From the NCBI GenBank assembly GCA_030998225.1, contig JAPYXD010000744.1:2914001-2978000 (forward strand): a DNA stretch of 64,000 bases, in the 5' to 3' direction. Source of the DNA: Diplolepis rosae (taxonomy: Eukaryota > Arthropoda > Insecta > Hymenoptera > Diplolepididae). Both the position numbers and the translations under genes were made by a program. Below the pieces are notes generated by a model, which saw nothing but the letters and a program-made list of their open reading frames with translations, did no database searches and was not told where the DNA came from. Positions 40,108 to 51,300 of this stretch are shown in pieces; positions within the stretch are counted from its first letter, which is position 1, and each line of letters starts with the position of its first letter.

Positions 40108-40148
40108 TGCCCTGATGATGCTTCTGGAGTGGAAGTAAAACGTTGGCA
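40108..40148 (+). ncRNA. Hammerhead-ribozyme-like motif, palindrome 1 right arm (mutated core)
   Basis: Inverted copy of the motif at 39,917-39,956. Stem II pairs well (GCUUC with GAAGU), but the core GAAAC is AAAAC here, losing the conserved G12, so this copy is expected to be inactive. Confidence 0.5.
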
Positions 40149-40311
40149 AAAATTTTTATAGATCTGAAAATAAATGTCCGATTTGTACCCGTTTTCTTCT
40201 TCATAATTATCAACACTTGGACGTTAAACATACCTAAATTAATTTAAATGTGAATTTCAGGTGATATGTATACTTTCGAATGCTGAAGGATGATACAACT
40301 ATATTTGTAAG

Positions 40312-40330
40312 CATATATATATATATATAT
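40312..40330. repeat. (TA)n microsatellite
   Basis: About nine TA units directly at the right end of palindrome 1, possibly its insertion target. Confidence 0.85.
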
Positions 40331-41382
40331 TAGAAACTAAAATCTCTTATAAATTTACGTTATGAAATAAAAAGTAATCTTCATTACCATTTTAATATTT
40401 TATAAACTTACCTTTGCATTTGCGAGTTCGTTTTCTTCCTTTTTAATAAAGCTTCACAATAAATTGCAATAAATGTGCAGCTCGACGGCAATCAACGGCA
40501 ATCAACAACCATGTGCACCATGGATACGCACTATCAGGAGACGCAACATGCACCAATGACAATTGACAAAAGACAGACATTATTTAAAAAAAATTAAAAT
40601 TAAACATGAAGAAAAGAACGTTAGAAACTGAAATGAAAAATCTCTTTTTCTAATTTTACAATTACGTATAATTTTACACAGTCAAATCGCAAAATTACCA
40701 CTTTCGGAAATAATATTACACAAAATTTGGAACTTTTAAAGTGTAAATGTGAATCTGCGCATCAATTTTAATTTTTAACAAACGCCTTACGATTTTACTA
40801 GTATCGGTAAACTTACTACATTCAGCGTGGGCATGATTTTTACCCACTTTAAAAGTAGAGACATCACAGCATAAGGTTTATTCACTAAGTTGAGCGTTGT
40901 AATTTCACAAGCTCGTGTAGAATCCCTAACCTCAATGTGGGAAAGTTACTGCATTGAATGTGGTAATATTACACCGAATTTCTTACGGAAAATTACACGC
41001 GCTCTGTAATATTTTTTTTTTTTTTACAGTGTAGTTTACTTACCCCTAACCTCTGAAACTACTACGCATCACTAGCAAACAAGCGTCTGTTTGAAGTTGA
41101 GCTGATTTTCCAAAACAGTTTGGCTAAAGAAACCATAACCATGTTTCATCTGTTGCAGCCATATCAGTTTGGATGTGTGTATTGAAAATATATTACTGGT
41201 GCAGTAGTATCCCTTCAACTATAACTGTTTTTATGAAACACCCATACAGTTTAGCTGTATCTGAGACAGCCAAACTCTTTTGCTAATATAACCAGAAAAT
41301 TGTCTGTATTCACGATAAATTTCTTTCAGTGTATTAATATTATCAATGCTACTTGCGATAAAAAACGCAAAAAAAGAGAGAA

Positions 41383-41425
41383 GGAAAACGTTTCGGCTAC
41401 ATATGCGGGGGCCCTCTTCAGTGCC
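41383..41425 (-). ncRNA. Hammerhead-ribozyme-like motif, single copy
   Basis: Minus-strand RNA reads GGCA, CUGAAGA, G, GGC...GCC hairpin, GAAAC, GUU, UUCC. The core fits CUGANGA and GAAAC and the GUU site. Stem I pairs at three of four positions. It lies just outside element B, 140 bp from a Penelope-like coding trace on the other strand. Confidence 0.4.
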
Positions 41426-41561
41426 ATAAATTAAAAGATTAATTCAAAATTTTCGTAAAAGATAAAAATGTAGAAGATAGTTAAAATAAGGATAATAATG
41501 AAACTCAAAAACTTATCTCATTGCTTGCAATTCAAAATGAAGAAGTCCAGTAAGCAACAAC

Positions 41562-41639
41562 ACGAATTGGAAAAAATATGTAGAATTCACTGTATATAGA
41601 AAACCGGATAAAATGAACGGAAAACTTAGGAATTTGTAA
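41562..41639 (+). pseudogene. Penelope-like retroelement fragment
   Basis: A short plus-strand frame reads NWKKYVEFTVYRKP before a stop at 41,637. EFTVYRKP resembles the conserved segment after the polymerase domain of Penelope-like reverse transcriptases (usually L-E-F-x-V-Y-R-K-P-T). No other part of the enzyme is recognisable nearby. The 96-codon minus-strand frame over the same DNA is not supported. Confidence 0.35.
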
Positions 41640-41990
41640 ACAACAGGCTAGAATTTTTGTTTGTTTTTTTTCCTTTATAAAGAATGGATGACCATTTCTT
41701 CGACCGTTATATTTGTTGAAATATGCGTAATTTTCTATGATACACTGTCTAAGCTGATATGTGTGTGAGGGACAGTGTGTAGGAGTGTGTGCGCGTAGCG
41801 TGTGGCGCAGAGAGCATGGCACGAGGCCAGCTGTGATCTAGGAAAAAGATCGATATAATAATCGTGAATAATCTTAACCATCATGCACCACATAATAATA
41901 AAGTCTCGACATTATTGATATTGAGAAATATAAAAAGCGTATTGAACATTCATTTTTGTGATCCCGGAACACCTTTTTTTAACAATATCA

Positions 41991-42588
41991 TTATATCATA
42001 TAGGTTTGGTTTCGTCGGTCTTAGGGTCAATATAAAACAACATTAAAGAAAAGTTATTGAATCAATTTATATCAATAAAAATATTAATATTTCAATAAAT
42101 TGTAAGGCTGAAATTATGAATATTAATCGAATTTGCCATGGCATTATTTTTTTGGTTATTCATTGGTGAATTTAATTCAATTTATCGTATCTTCGTCTCT
42201 CTATCCTACAGTTTGCGTTGCTTCATCGGATTGTACACACCGTATTATAATGTAATTTTAAATTATTGAAGCCCTCAATCTTTGAGGCTTTAATTTTAAT
42301 AACATTTTCAAGAATAAGACTGAATCTTCATGTGTGCTTTCGTTTTTTTGTAATTTATGTAAGTACTTATTTATTATATCAACACAACATAAAATATTTC
42401 CCTTTGGAAAAAGAAATTTGATGGTAAATGGATTTGTTCAATTTTTAGTGACATATATATACCTTAAAAAAGACCCGCAGTGAGGTTGAAACATAGGAGA
42501 ATTTTTGACCAAATATAATGAAGGAGTTTTTTATAGAATGTTGTTTTATTGACCGCAAGACCGACGAAACCAAACCTATATGATATAA
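41991..42588. mobile_element. Short TIR element, about 600 bp, no gene
   Basis: The left end at 41,991-42,044 and right end at 42,537-42,588 are about 50-bp inverted copies (ATATGATATA, AGGTTTGGTTTCGTCGGTCT, AACAACATT). The interior is AT-rich with a small hairpin at about 42,267 (AAGCC...GGCTT). No reading frame. A degenerate GACCC...GGTTGAAAC stretch near 42,470 recalls the hammerhead-like motifs but lacks the CUGAUGA box. Confidence 0.6.
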
Positions 42589-42910
42589 AGATCTACAAGT
42601 TTGAACTGCAACATTTTTTCATAAGATGTATATTTTTCTTTATAATTAAAAAAAAAATACCATTGAAAATCCGAAATTCAATTTTCTAACTAAAATATGT
42701 GAAATACGAAAAAAACGTAAGAATGGAAAATTGTTCGTTTCAATAATATATACAAATATTTTCAGATATAGTTTCTAATAAAACGTATATTTTTCATTAT
42801 AATTTTAAAAAATGCGATTAAAATTCAAAAATTCCATTATTTGAACAAAATATGTGACATACGAAAAAAACGTTGAGATAGAAAATTATTTGCCTAAAGG
42901 AGAGCGCGAA
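42589..42910 (+). repeat. R2-related repeat with internal duplication
   Basis: Two diverged direct copies: AAAATATGTGAAATACGAAAAAAACGT at 42,693 (shown in parts: AAAATATGTGAAATACGAA) and CAAAATATGTGACATACGAA at 42,847, about 155 bp apart. The same phrase occurs at 60,222 in the R2 copy there. No coding capacity. Confidence 0.6.
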
Positions 42911-43433
42911 GCGCAAGTTTCATGATAAGAATGTGTTCTCTAAGGCTGATAGAGCTTTAAGTAAATTGAATTTCTTTTTTCATTTGAAATCAAAAACAAA
43001 TTTAGTAACTTTGAGAAAATGTAATTCATATCGATAATATTATAAAATTGACTTGAACTTAAGTATCAAATTACAAGTAATAAATTTAAATAATAATGAA
43101 ACAGGACTTATATCGACCCTTAGTATTAATATTCAAATACTGTTCATGTTCTTAGTTGGCTTTAGGGTCCGAAGAATATAAGACCGAGTGCGACCATCGA
43201 ATCGCGCGCCCCAGGCGCGCTCAAACTTGCAAGCGAAGCGCGCGATGAGAATGTGCCCACGAAGCGGGCAGATTTTTTGCAGTATATTTTTACAAAATTA
43301 ATATTATGCTCTTAACTTGGGCTTATTAGGAGCAAAACTGTGTTAACTTTTATTTTAGCATCATGAAAAAATGTTAACCTTTTATTATAAAAATTAAGTT
43401 ACTTTAACAATAGCTTAAATAAAATATGAACCT
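42911..43433. other. AT-rich DNA with a GC-rich hairpin patch
   Basis: Mostly AT-rich. At 43,170-43,265 a GC-rich patch contains GCGCGCCCCAGGCGCGC, a perfect 6-bp stem, then AAGCGAAGCGCGCGATGAGA and GCCCACGAAGCGGGC. A weaker relative (GAGCGCGAAGCGCAAG) lies at 42,902. No gene is recognised. Confidence 0.6.
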
Positions 43434-43660
43434 CTAATTTCCGATGGAAGTGTCTGTGTAAAGAAAGGTTTTAACTATTACAAAAAAAGCATAAATTGTA
43501 TTTGAATTCGCATGCGATCTTGCACTTCGAGATTTATTCGGTGTGAAGTAAATTCGACAAATCATTACTATAAAGTAAAATACTTGAAAAAACATTTTCA
43601 AAATATTTAATATTTTTACACGAATGTACATACAGTCTACCGAATTTTCAAATTCAAAAT
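43434..43660 (-). repeat. Interspersed repeat R1, fragment
   Basis: TCGACAAATCATTACTATAA and following sequence align with the R1 copy at 31,401, and AATTTCCGATGG matches the R1 tail in inverted order. Diverged and rearranged, with no gene. Confidence 0.5.
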
Positions 43661-43928
43661 CGTATGAAGTGAGGGGCACCATGGGGGCACGTGTTATATG
43701 AATGCTCATTGCTACTTATTTTTTTAATAATCATATGTATTATAGTAACATCTGAGTAGAAGGGTAAGAAATCGCGGAAATGTCCCCGGAAAAAAGCGAT
43801 AGTAAAAAATTATTTGTTTCACCTCGAGGCGATTTCTATATTCTGTACCTTTTTCGCAATTTTCTCTTTATTGAAGTCGTTAACCCTTCGTTTTTATAAT
43901 ACTAATAGATTCCTCGAAATCGAAAGTA
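43661..43928. other. AT-rich DNA, nothing recognised
   Basis: No reading frame, repeat or RNA motif recognised between the R1 fragment and the solo LTR. Confidence 0.5.
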
Positions 43929-43932
43929 CTAG

Positions 43933-45515
43933 TGTGACGTCCTAGGGACATGACACAAATATCTAAATTAAATATTTTAAACCTGAGCTTTCGCTCAATA
44001 GCTTGGGACCCTTTAGAAAGAGCTCCTTAACCTAGGGGAAATCATTTGTGAATTGAAAGGAATGGTTTTCCTAGTACTCCAACCAAGCTGGAGCTTAAAA
44101 GAAAAACCAGGAAGGTTTTTAGGAAGGAAAGGAGCAATCCGGTCCTCGTATAGGACTATGGACTCTCCTTGGAGGAAAAAAAACTATCGTTCGAGAAAAA
44201 AAAATAGGCTAAATATAATTTTAACAATCAGAAGAGGGAAAGGTAGAGACAGCAACAATGTTTCGGCACTTACTTTTCTTTATTTTGAAGAAATATAATC
44301 CTTGATGAGAAGAATCCTCAGAAGCCTCAATTGAAGGTGGGCCGAAGTAAGGGCTGCAACTTGTGAAACCGGAACTGGTCGTACCGAAAGTTTCTTGAGA
44401 ATAAAAATCAACCGCGGGGAATAAAAACTGATGAAGATTTGAAATTTTGACTTTGTGAAAATAACCGTACAACCGAACAAATGAATTTGAAAGAAGACAG
44501 TTAAAAGCTTTTTGATTCAAAACTGTCTGACTGAAAGTCAGGGGAATGACTGACTAACTGAGAGATTTTTTGGTTCTTTTAAAAAACTAATCCACGCCTT
44601 AATCTCCCTTCTTTTCCATTTCCCAGGCCCTTGAGGGTGGTTAATTTCTATTGAGATAGGTTTAAAAAATTTCTGAGTCTCTTATTCGGTTTTTTAAGAA
44701 ACTCCTTATGGAAATTAGCCGCCCACGTACTCATGTGGTTGGTAAGTCCCATAAGTGCTTAAGTGCGGGGGGGTGTCTCATCTTTAAGTAGTTTTTGGCT
44801 CCCCTCAAAAGATGGCTCTTCAAGTACCTTTCCCATCTCCAACCGAGGCTTCTGATTCCTGTTTTTAACAATAATTTCTAATACGTATCATTTTGTTACT
44901 TAGACTTACATTGGCTAATTGTTTAAAGATAAACTCTAAATATTTTGTATAAGAAGTTAAATCAAATTTTACAATAATTTTCGTGTGTATAGCAACATCC
45001 TTCAGTTTAAATGTTTATATTAAAAGAAATAAGTATTAATAAGAGGAGGTTATAGTATATAAACTTAGGCTTTGCGCATAAGATGATCAGTTAAGAAGGT
45101 TTACGGGCATTAAAAATTAAATGGAATAATTTTATAATATAATATTTAATTAGGACTTTGAGAGTAATCTTTCTTCTTTTTAAAAAATAACTTTCCCACG
45201 CGAGAAACATCTGTTTAATCTAGTTAAAGTGCTGTACGACAATTGGTCCTGGGAAAGTTTATATTAAAAGGGTTGAAGAAATCTGGAAATCTGTTCTTCT
45301 TTCATTTTTATTACTTTTTTCCATTAAGTTCTTCAATTCTTCTGAATTTGTAAATATTCTATATGCCGTCTGTCGCGGAAGAAAGCTATTGCCTTAAGAG
45401 GGACTGATATGGCGCCAAAGTGGGGCCATGTGTACGGCGCGCGGCAAACGTTTTTAAACTCAAAGAAAATCAAAGGGTAAAAAAACAGCTGGTGTTAGAA
45501 AGGGTGGACGTGACA
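43933..45515. mobile_element. Solo LTR, 1,583 bp
   Basis: Starts TGTGACGTCC and ends GGACGTGACA, the expected TG...CA with imperfect inverted ends, and is flanked by CTAG on both sides (43,929-43,932 and 45,516-45,519), a 4-bp target duplication. A TATATAAA-like box (GTATATAAAC at about 45,057) would put the U3/R border near 45,090 on the plus strand. No retrotransposon proteins occur in or beside it, so recombination has probably removed the body. A caution: TGGCGCCAAAGTGGGGCC at 45,410 resembles a lysine-tRNA primer binding site, which would normally lie just outside an LTR. The small frames inside are not supported. Confidence 0.65.
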
Positions 45516-45519
45516 CTAG

Positions 45520-46194
45520 TATATATTTGATTTATGGGGTCGACTTGTGTTTTGTTCCGGAGTTTCGCCGATTTTGACGAGAATTCCCATAAGACTGCGT
45601 GTTAAACTGACATTTTTTCGGCAATGACATCGTCAACCACGGTATTTCTTTTTTCCAAATGAATCTAGCACATTTATTTAAGATAATCTCTAAGTTTCAG
45701 AGCAGTTTTTAATTTTTTTCAAAAACGATCAAGCCACCTTAAGTATGTAACTATGAACGTATTAATATGTTTAATGTTTTTAAATTATTCAATGTTTTAT
45801 TAAAACAATTAAAATAGTAGATTGTAATGACCCTTGATTTAATTTATAATAAACTTCTTCATTTATGGACCCTAAAGCCAATGCAATTTATTAAAACATT
45901 TTGAATTCAAAATAATTCTGAATGTTTGAGTATAAAAGGTTTAAATATTTGAAAAATACATAAATTATATCAAAATTAGCACACAAAATCGTACACTAAC
46001 TTTAATTTGGTATGAAGTTATATTGAAACTAAATCCTTTAGAATAAAACATTCTGAAAAAACTTTCAGAATACATAACATATTATAAATGAAAATTTCAA
46101 TTTATAAGTATAAATAAAAGGTTTGATTATTCAAAAGTAAAATATATTATATCTAATATTTTATCGAACAGCACACTTTAAGATTTCATTGGTA
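45520..46194. other. AT-rich DNA, no gene recognised
   Basis: Contains ATTTATGGACCCTAAAGCCA at 45,861, a motif shared with 58,156 and, inverted, with 43,156. Otherwise no recognisable content. Confidence 0.5.
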
Positions 46195-46530
46195 TGGGGA
46201 TACACATTTTTAAAATTACACAACTTTTTGTAACATGTTCAACCCCAGCATATAGAATCCAGAAAAGACTTTCTAAAAATATTTTAATTAGGTTAACAAA
46301 TCACTATGAAGACATACTAAAAAAAATCTTTTAAAATTTTAATTTTTTTACATATACTTATTAATTTCCTTCAAAAAGATCTAAATTAAAATTTCTTTTG
46401 TAACATCTTTCTATAAAATAAATCACTTTAACGAAAGTTGAAACTCCAGTCCAACCTCTGTAATTTCCGATGGTAGTTTATATATATACAAATTGTCATG
46501 TAGAAGATGTAAATTCCAAAAAATGTTATA
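46195..46530 (-). repeat. Interspersed repeat R1, inverted copy
   Basis: Reverse complement of 31,440-31,735. Examples are ATAGAATCCAGAAAAGA, AAATCACTATGAAGACATAC and TGTAATTTCCGATGGTAGTT. Identity is about 85 percent by eye. Confidence 0.75.
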
Positions 46531-46902
46531 AAGCTTCAAAATTTTGTAATTAAAATTTTAATATAAAACTTTAAGCATTTATTGACCTTGAATTCCATTG
46601 GAAAATTTGTTGTTTACTGTTCAAATCTTCCTCCGATTTCAGAAGAACAGACAAATTAAAAATTACAAAATATTTCATTAAAAAAATTGAACTCGTCCAT
46701 ATGATCTTGTCATATTGTAACAAGATTTGAACACTTCGGACAAAAATTTTTATGTAAAATTTTATATCGATAAATATTTACATGTTCATATGAAGATATT
46801 AATTAACACATATTTTAGATTTTTAATTTATCCACATCTGTTAGAAAATTTTTCCTTTCCATAGACCATTTCATTTTTTTAATGAATAGTCTGTGCTTAG
46901 GG
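46531..46902. other. AT-rich DNA, no gene recognised
   Basis: AT-rich interval before element D. Nothing recognised. Confidence 0.5.
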
Positions 46903-47123
46903 TACACTGAGAAAAAAGAATATTTGAATCAAAGAATATTTCTTTGATTCAAATAAATGGTTGAGCTGGATGGTGACGAATAAATATTTTTTTAGATCAA
47001 AGAAATATTTTTATTGTATTTAAAAAATGAATAATTAAAGCAAAAAAATGTTTTTCTAGTACTATTAAATATTCATTAGATTGAATAAATATGTTATTAA
47101 CATTGTGTAGCAATTATTTGATA

Positions 47124-48175
47124 CACAGAGAGAAATTTTAGGTTTCACTGACCAAAGTTTTTTTGTTAAAATCGTCTTTACAAAAATTTTAAAGTTCTCA
47201 TGACAATCATGGTAGTGGCTGCCATACATTGGAAAAGTGTTTACTCGAACTGCAAGGAACGTTACTGAGACCAGGATTCTGGTACTTGAAATACCATAGC
47301 GCTGCGGTTATAGGAACCAAAGTCCATCGTAAAGCCGCGCATAGAGTTTAGTTAAAATGACTAAGTCTACGGACAGTAAATACCCAGCCAAAATTATTTT
47401 TGAGGTTATAGGTATGGTTCTCTTAGTTATCAAAATACAAATTCAATTTGATTAGAAAAAATAAAGTTTCACCGAAAAGATCTAAGAAAAATAATCCGGT
47501 ATAATGATATTTATGATAACTTTCGTCGATTAAGTTAAAAAATTCTCACTTTTTTCATCACCATAAACTTTTTTTGACTGACTATAGTTTTGACAAAATA
47601 CGACGAGACAGCAAAATTGGAACGCATTGCATTGTCCCCGAACAAAATCGTTTATCATTTAGAAAGAATTGTCAAACTATATTTATAATAGAATTATTTA
47701 CCTGATAATGCTTGGCACGGAGAAATATAGTCCAGGAATCGAGAACGAGAATTGGCAGGATTCAACTTAGGCTGCATATCTTTTTGGAAGTAACTACTCA
47801 TCTCCAGTGCAGTGCAAGTTAAATTGTGTGACTATTACAAGATTTAATAGTTGTCACGACAGGCTTACCTCGTTGTAAAAAATGAAAGTTATACTTGATT
47901 TGTCTAGCGCAACAGCGAAAACTGCGGTTGTAGTAACCAAAGGAGCTTGGCAGTACACATAAAGAAAATGTACGTGTACTAACAGTTGGGGTACGTATAA
48001 AGCTCATTCCAATCATCAACTTTGGTCACAACAACCGAATACACAAAAAAGTCCAAATTACTGTCATGATAACTATAAAAGTAGTAGCTTCTCTCAACTT
48101 TTTTGGTCAAGGTAACTACTGCACAAAAAATTTATGTGCTATGTGCACAGGAACCAAAGCCGATTTCTCTCAGTG
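47124..48175. mobile_element. Element E: short TIR transposon nested in D
   Basis: The left end CACAGAGAGAAAT and inverse right end ATTTCTCTCAGTG match at 12 of 13 bases, and both sides are flanked by TA. Length is 1,052 bp with no coding capacity. Internal motifs of the type GTAACCAAAG recur. The small minus-strand frame at 47,819-48,019 is not supported. Confidence 0.65.
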
Positions 48176-48584
48176 TAAGAGAAGCAAATTCTTTGATGTA
48201 AAATGATGTGATGCATCTTCAAAGAAGCAATACATTAATTCAAAAAAATTTGCATTGGTTCAAGTAAATTATCTGATTCCTTGTTTGTAATGAGCGAATT
48301 GTAAATTGAGAGAAATATTTCTTTGAAATGAGAAGATAATTTTTGGTAGGATTAAATAATTATTTGCTCCGAAGATGTGATTTACTGTTTAAAATGGTCA
48401 AGTAGTAAAGTGTATTGAGTAATAATGGATGCAAAGGACGATAATATTGCCTATGGTAAGTTAGAGATTTGTGTCAAAAAGATGTTACTGATATGAATAA
48501 ACGTGTTTTGAAATTTAAGAAATATTTCTTAAATTTAAAGTAATATAAACTTCATGAATTGTAAGGAGTCAAGTATAAACGTTG
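48176..48584. other. Element D subterminal-type DNA
   Basis: AT-rich with scattered GAATCAAAGAAAT-like motifs. No gene. Confidence 0.5.
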
Positions 48585-49175
48585 ACATGGTTCTCTTAAA
48601 TAACAAAAAAATTCTTACCTCGAACCTGCATACAATTACATTCACACCATTCAGTCGCAGCCAATCATATTTTCTATCACAAATATACTTAAATATACAA
48701 CTTCGCAAATATAAACCTAATAACTAAAACTTATATATAGGACGATGCGCTTTCGTCGAATCACGCACACGCTCGCTTATAATACTGAGACATAAAATTT
48801 GGAACTTTGTTATATAGTGACTGCAAGAGTTATTCAGAGCTTGTGAGAGAAATGTGTCGTGACTAGAGCTTTTGAGCCTCACTCAAGTAAAAATAAATCA
48901 ACTATTTTTATAAATTATTCATAAAAATTTTTTTTTAATTATTATAATTATGATTATTGATAAATATATAATATAATTATTAATTAATATTTAGTATACA
49001 TTTTTATTATAACTATACGTATGAAGTTTAATGAAACTAAATTTTAAAATATATATTCAAAAATTAGATTAATATAAAAAAGAATCTTGTGTAAAAACAT
49101 TTAAATGGAAATTCTTTTATTTTCTGTGTTGTATAGTTTCAAAATATAAATTATACAATTGTGAATTCCAAATTA
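48585..49175 (-). repeat. Module shared with element C, inverted copy
   Basis: Reverse complement of 62,800-63,445 in element C. The best-conserved core reads, on the minus strand, CACTATATAAnnAAGTTCCAAATTTTAT-like sequence followed by GAGCGTGTGCGTGATTCGACGAAAGCG (given here only in part: GTGTGCGTGATTCGACGAAA). The TATATAA box and conserved downstream stretch look like a polymerase II promoter, which is an inference. No reading frame follows it. Confidence 0.7.
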
Positions 49176-50500
49176 TTATTGTTCCTAAGAAATTTATGTA
49201 AAATCTAAATCTTGTGTAGATTTTTGAGATTTTATGTTATAAATTTATCAAGACTTTTGCTGTTTGAATTTTTGTAAAATCAATTGAATTTAAAAAACCT
49301 GATTGAAAAATAAAAAAGTAATTATAATTGAATTAAGTTTTAAATGATATATTTGATATATTTCCTTTGAAGAGACTGATAAATCTTCAACCCTATGAAA
49401 TATATTTCGCATTTGAAAGTATGTATATGTATGTTTATATCAACTATGACAAACAGTTGAATAGAGAAAAAATGGATACTACGGTGGGACGAATATTTGT
49501 TTAGAATGATACATTTCAAGTTGATAATGAGAGCGAATGTTTCTTAGAACGGGAATGATAAATTTTCAATTCTATAGATAATATGTTTCAAGTTTAAAAA
49601 ACATGTAATCATAAAAACTACGCCAAACGTTTAAATGGAATAAACAAATTTTATAAACGAAAAATACCACAGTTTTTCCGAAAAAATACTTCTTTCTTTT
49701 AAATAAATGGTTTGTTTGGTCTAAATTATTCCATATTCATAATGCAAGCGAATATTTCCTAGGAGAAATCTAATAAAGATTTAATTCTAAAAAATATGTT
49801 GAAAGTTCAAAAAGATTGACAATTGTAACAATGATGCCAAACATTTATGTAAAAGAAATTATTTATTTTAACTGAACGTACTCGCAGTCATTTCAACAAA
49901 ATATCGTTTTCTTTGAAATAAATGTTCTTTTTTGAATGAATTCTTCCATTCTACTGTTCACAAAAAACATTTCTTTCAACTAAAGAAATATATATTTATG
50001 TAAACACAATATTTTATTCATATAAAAAAACGTTACATGGATATACATTTATCAACTCTTTGAATCGAATAAATATCTTCCTAAATTAATTAATGAATGC
50101 CTCAATTAAATAAATATTTCCTTGATTCAAGAAAACCTAAAGCTTGATTCATCCATGGATACATTATTTGATTCAAATACGTCTTGTTGAATTCAAAAAA
50201 TGGGACTTATTGAATCAAATAAATATTTCTTTGAGTGCGAAAACAAGATTCAAATAAACTAGGTACTTAGTTTCAAAGAAATTATTTGGTTGAGTTTGAA
50301 AGAGTTCGTTTTGTCCTTAATTTATTATTTATTTATCTAAACGATTTTTGTGGACCCAAAGGTGTCAGAAAGAATTATAGACATGGATTATGTGAAGATG
50401 TACAAAGCCTTTATTAAGTTTTAATATCATGAATTTATTATGTCAATGGCGAACGCGGCGCATTAACTACATTAAGAGATATCGAAATGGTTATGATCTA
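49176..50500. other. Element D interior, motif-rich and gene-free
   Basis: AT-rich; 49,330-50,290 has many AAATATTTCTTTGATTCAA-type motifs in both orientations. No gene or RNA was recognised. Confidence 0.55.
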
Positions 50501-51300
50501 CGAGTATAGATGGCTCGGCTATCGCAGAACTACGTCCAAGTTTTTATTTAGATGGCACAGTTGTCGCAGACAATGTTTTTAAGTTTCATAGGATATATAA
50601 GACTGATGCCACTCTATGGCTGACCCAAGTCTGAATACTTAAAGAAATTATGGAAACAATTTAAATTCTCCGTACGTAGATGGCGCAAGTATCGCAAACA
50701 GTCTTTTTTAAGTTTTACCAGACATACAAGATCGATACCACTTTATGGCTGCCTAACTCCAAATAATTAAAGAAATTATTAAAAGAATTTAAATTCGTAG
50801 TACGTAGATGGCGCAAGTGTCGTAAACAGTATTTTTAAGTTTTACAAGACAGATGCCACTTTATGGTTGACCGAACTCTAAATAATTAAAGGAATTATTA
50901 AAATAATTTAAATTCGTAATACGTAGATGGCGCAAGTGTCGTAAACAGTATTTTTAAGTTTTACAAGATATACAAGATCAATACCACTTTATGGCTGCCT
51001 AACTCCAAATAATTAAAGAAATTATTAAAAGAATTTAAATTCGTAGTACGTAGATGGCGCAAGTGTTGTAAACAGTATTTTTAAGTTTTACAAGATATAC
51101 AAGATCGATACCACTTTATGGTTGACCGAACTCTAAATAATTAAAGGAATTATTAAAATAATTTAAATTCGTAATACGTAGATGGCGCAAGTGTCGTAAA
51201 AGACTTACTTATGTGAAAAATACAATCTAGTCGCTCAGTGGCGAATATTATACGTACACGTGTTTAAGAGGCATAAGAATGCTTTACAAGAATAGATGGC
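50501..51300. repeat. Tandem array of about 127 bp with AGATGGC(G)C boxes
   Basis: AGATGGC occurs at 50,508, 50,550, 50,678, 50,806, 50,925, 51,052, 51,180 and 51,294. The inner copies stand in full 119- to 128-bp units that also share TTTTTAAGTTTTACAAGA, ACCACTTTATGG and AATTTAAATTCGTA. AGATGGCGC resembles the core of the insect CTCF site, a weak match by itself. No coding capacity. Confidence 0.85.

Larger units (their letters stand above)
39752..40312. repeat. Palindromic (foldback) element, 275-bp arms
   Basis: Left arm 39,752-40,026 and right arm 40,038-40,312 are inverted copies of equal length around an 11-bp loop, with few differences. Outer ends read GCTTACAAATATAGTTG. It lies 66 bp upstream of the transposase ATG and abuts a TA run on the right. 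No target duplication is visible. Each arm carries a hammerhead-like motif. The left arm also provides a minus-strand AATTTCAG|GT at about 39,804 that could act as a splice acceptor for the transposase transcript. Confidence 0.9.
33077..41031. mobile_element. Element A: CMC/CACTA-like DNA transposon with two genes
   Basis: The ends are CACTGTAAAAAAA (33,077) and its inverse TTTTTTTACAGTG ending at 41,031, with TA on both sides (33,075-33,076 and 41,032-41,033). Length is 7,955 bp. Subterminal DNA carries short repeated motifs at both ends (ACCCACGTTTAACGTAG twice on the left, ACCCACTTTAAAAGTAG on the right), as expected for transposase-binding regions in this group. Inside are two minus-strand genes, a zinc-finger transposase and a second gene with a CIDE-N-like domain, plus a 561-bp palindrome, a tandem repeat and a piece related to the tRNA-like array of element C. 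Both genes carry disabling changes, so A is probably no longer autonomous. CACTA/EnSpm versus another CMC branch cannot be settled without a search. Confidence 0.8.
32688..41331. mobile_element. Element B: CACTG-ended transposon split by element A
   Basis: The left end CACTGAAAGAAAT (32,688) is matched in inverted form by ATTTCTTTCAGTG ending at 41,331, and both sides are flanked by TA. After removing nested element A and one TA, only about 690 bp of B remain (32,688-33,076 and 41,034-41,331). Those parts have no coding capacity, so B looks like a non-autonomous element. The CACTG terminus and 2-bp flank suggest the same CMC group as A. It is older than A because A lies inside it. Confidence 0.75.

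Noticed and set aside
41532..41822. 96-codon minus-strand frame
   Set aside because: The only protein-like signal in this stretch (EFTVYRKP) is on the opposite strand.
42460..42500. Another hammerhead-like motif (GACCC...GGTTGAAAC)
   Set aside because: The CUGAUGA box is absent and GAAAC is followed by AUA rather than a stem-forming GUH arrangement.
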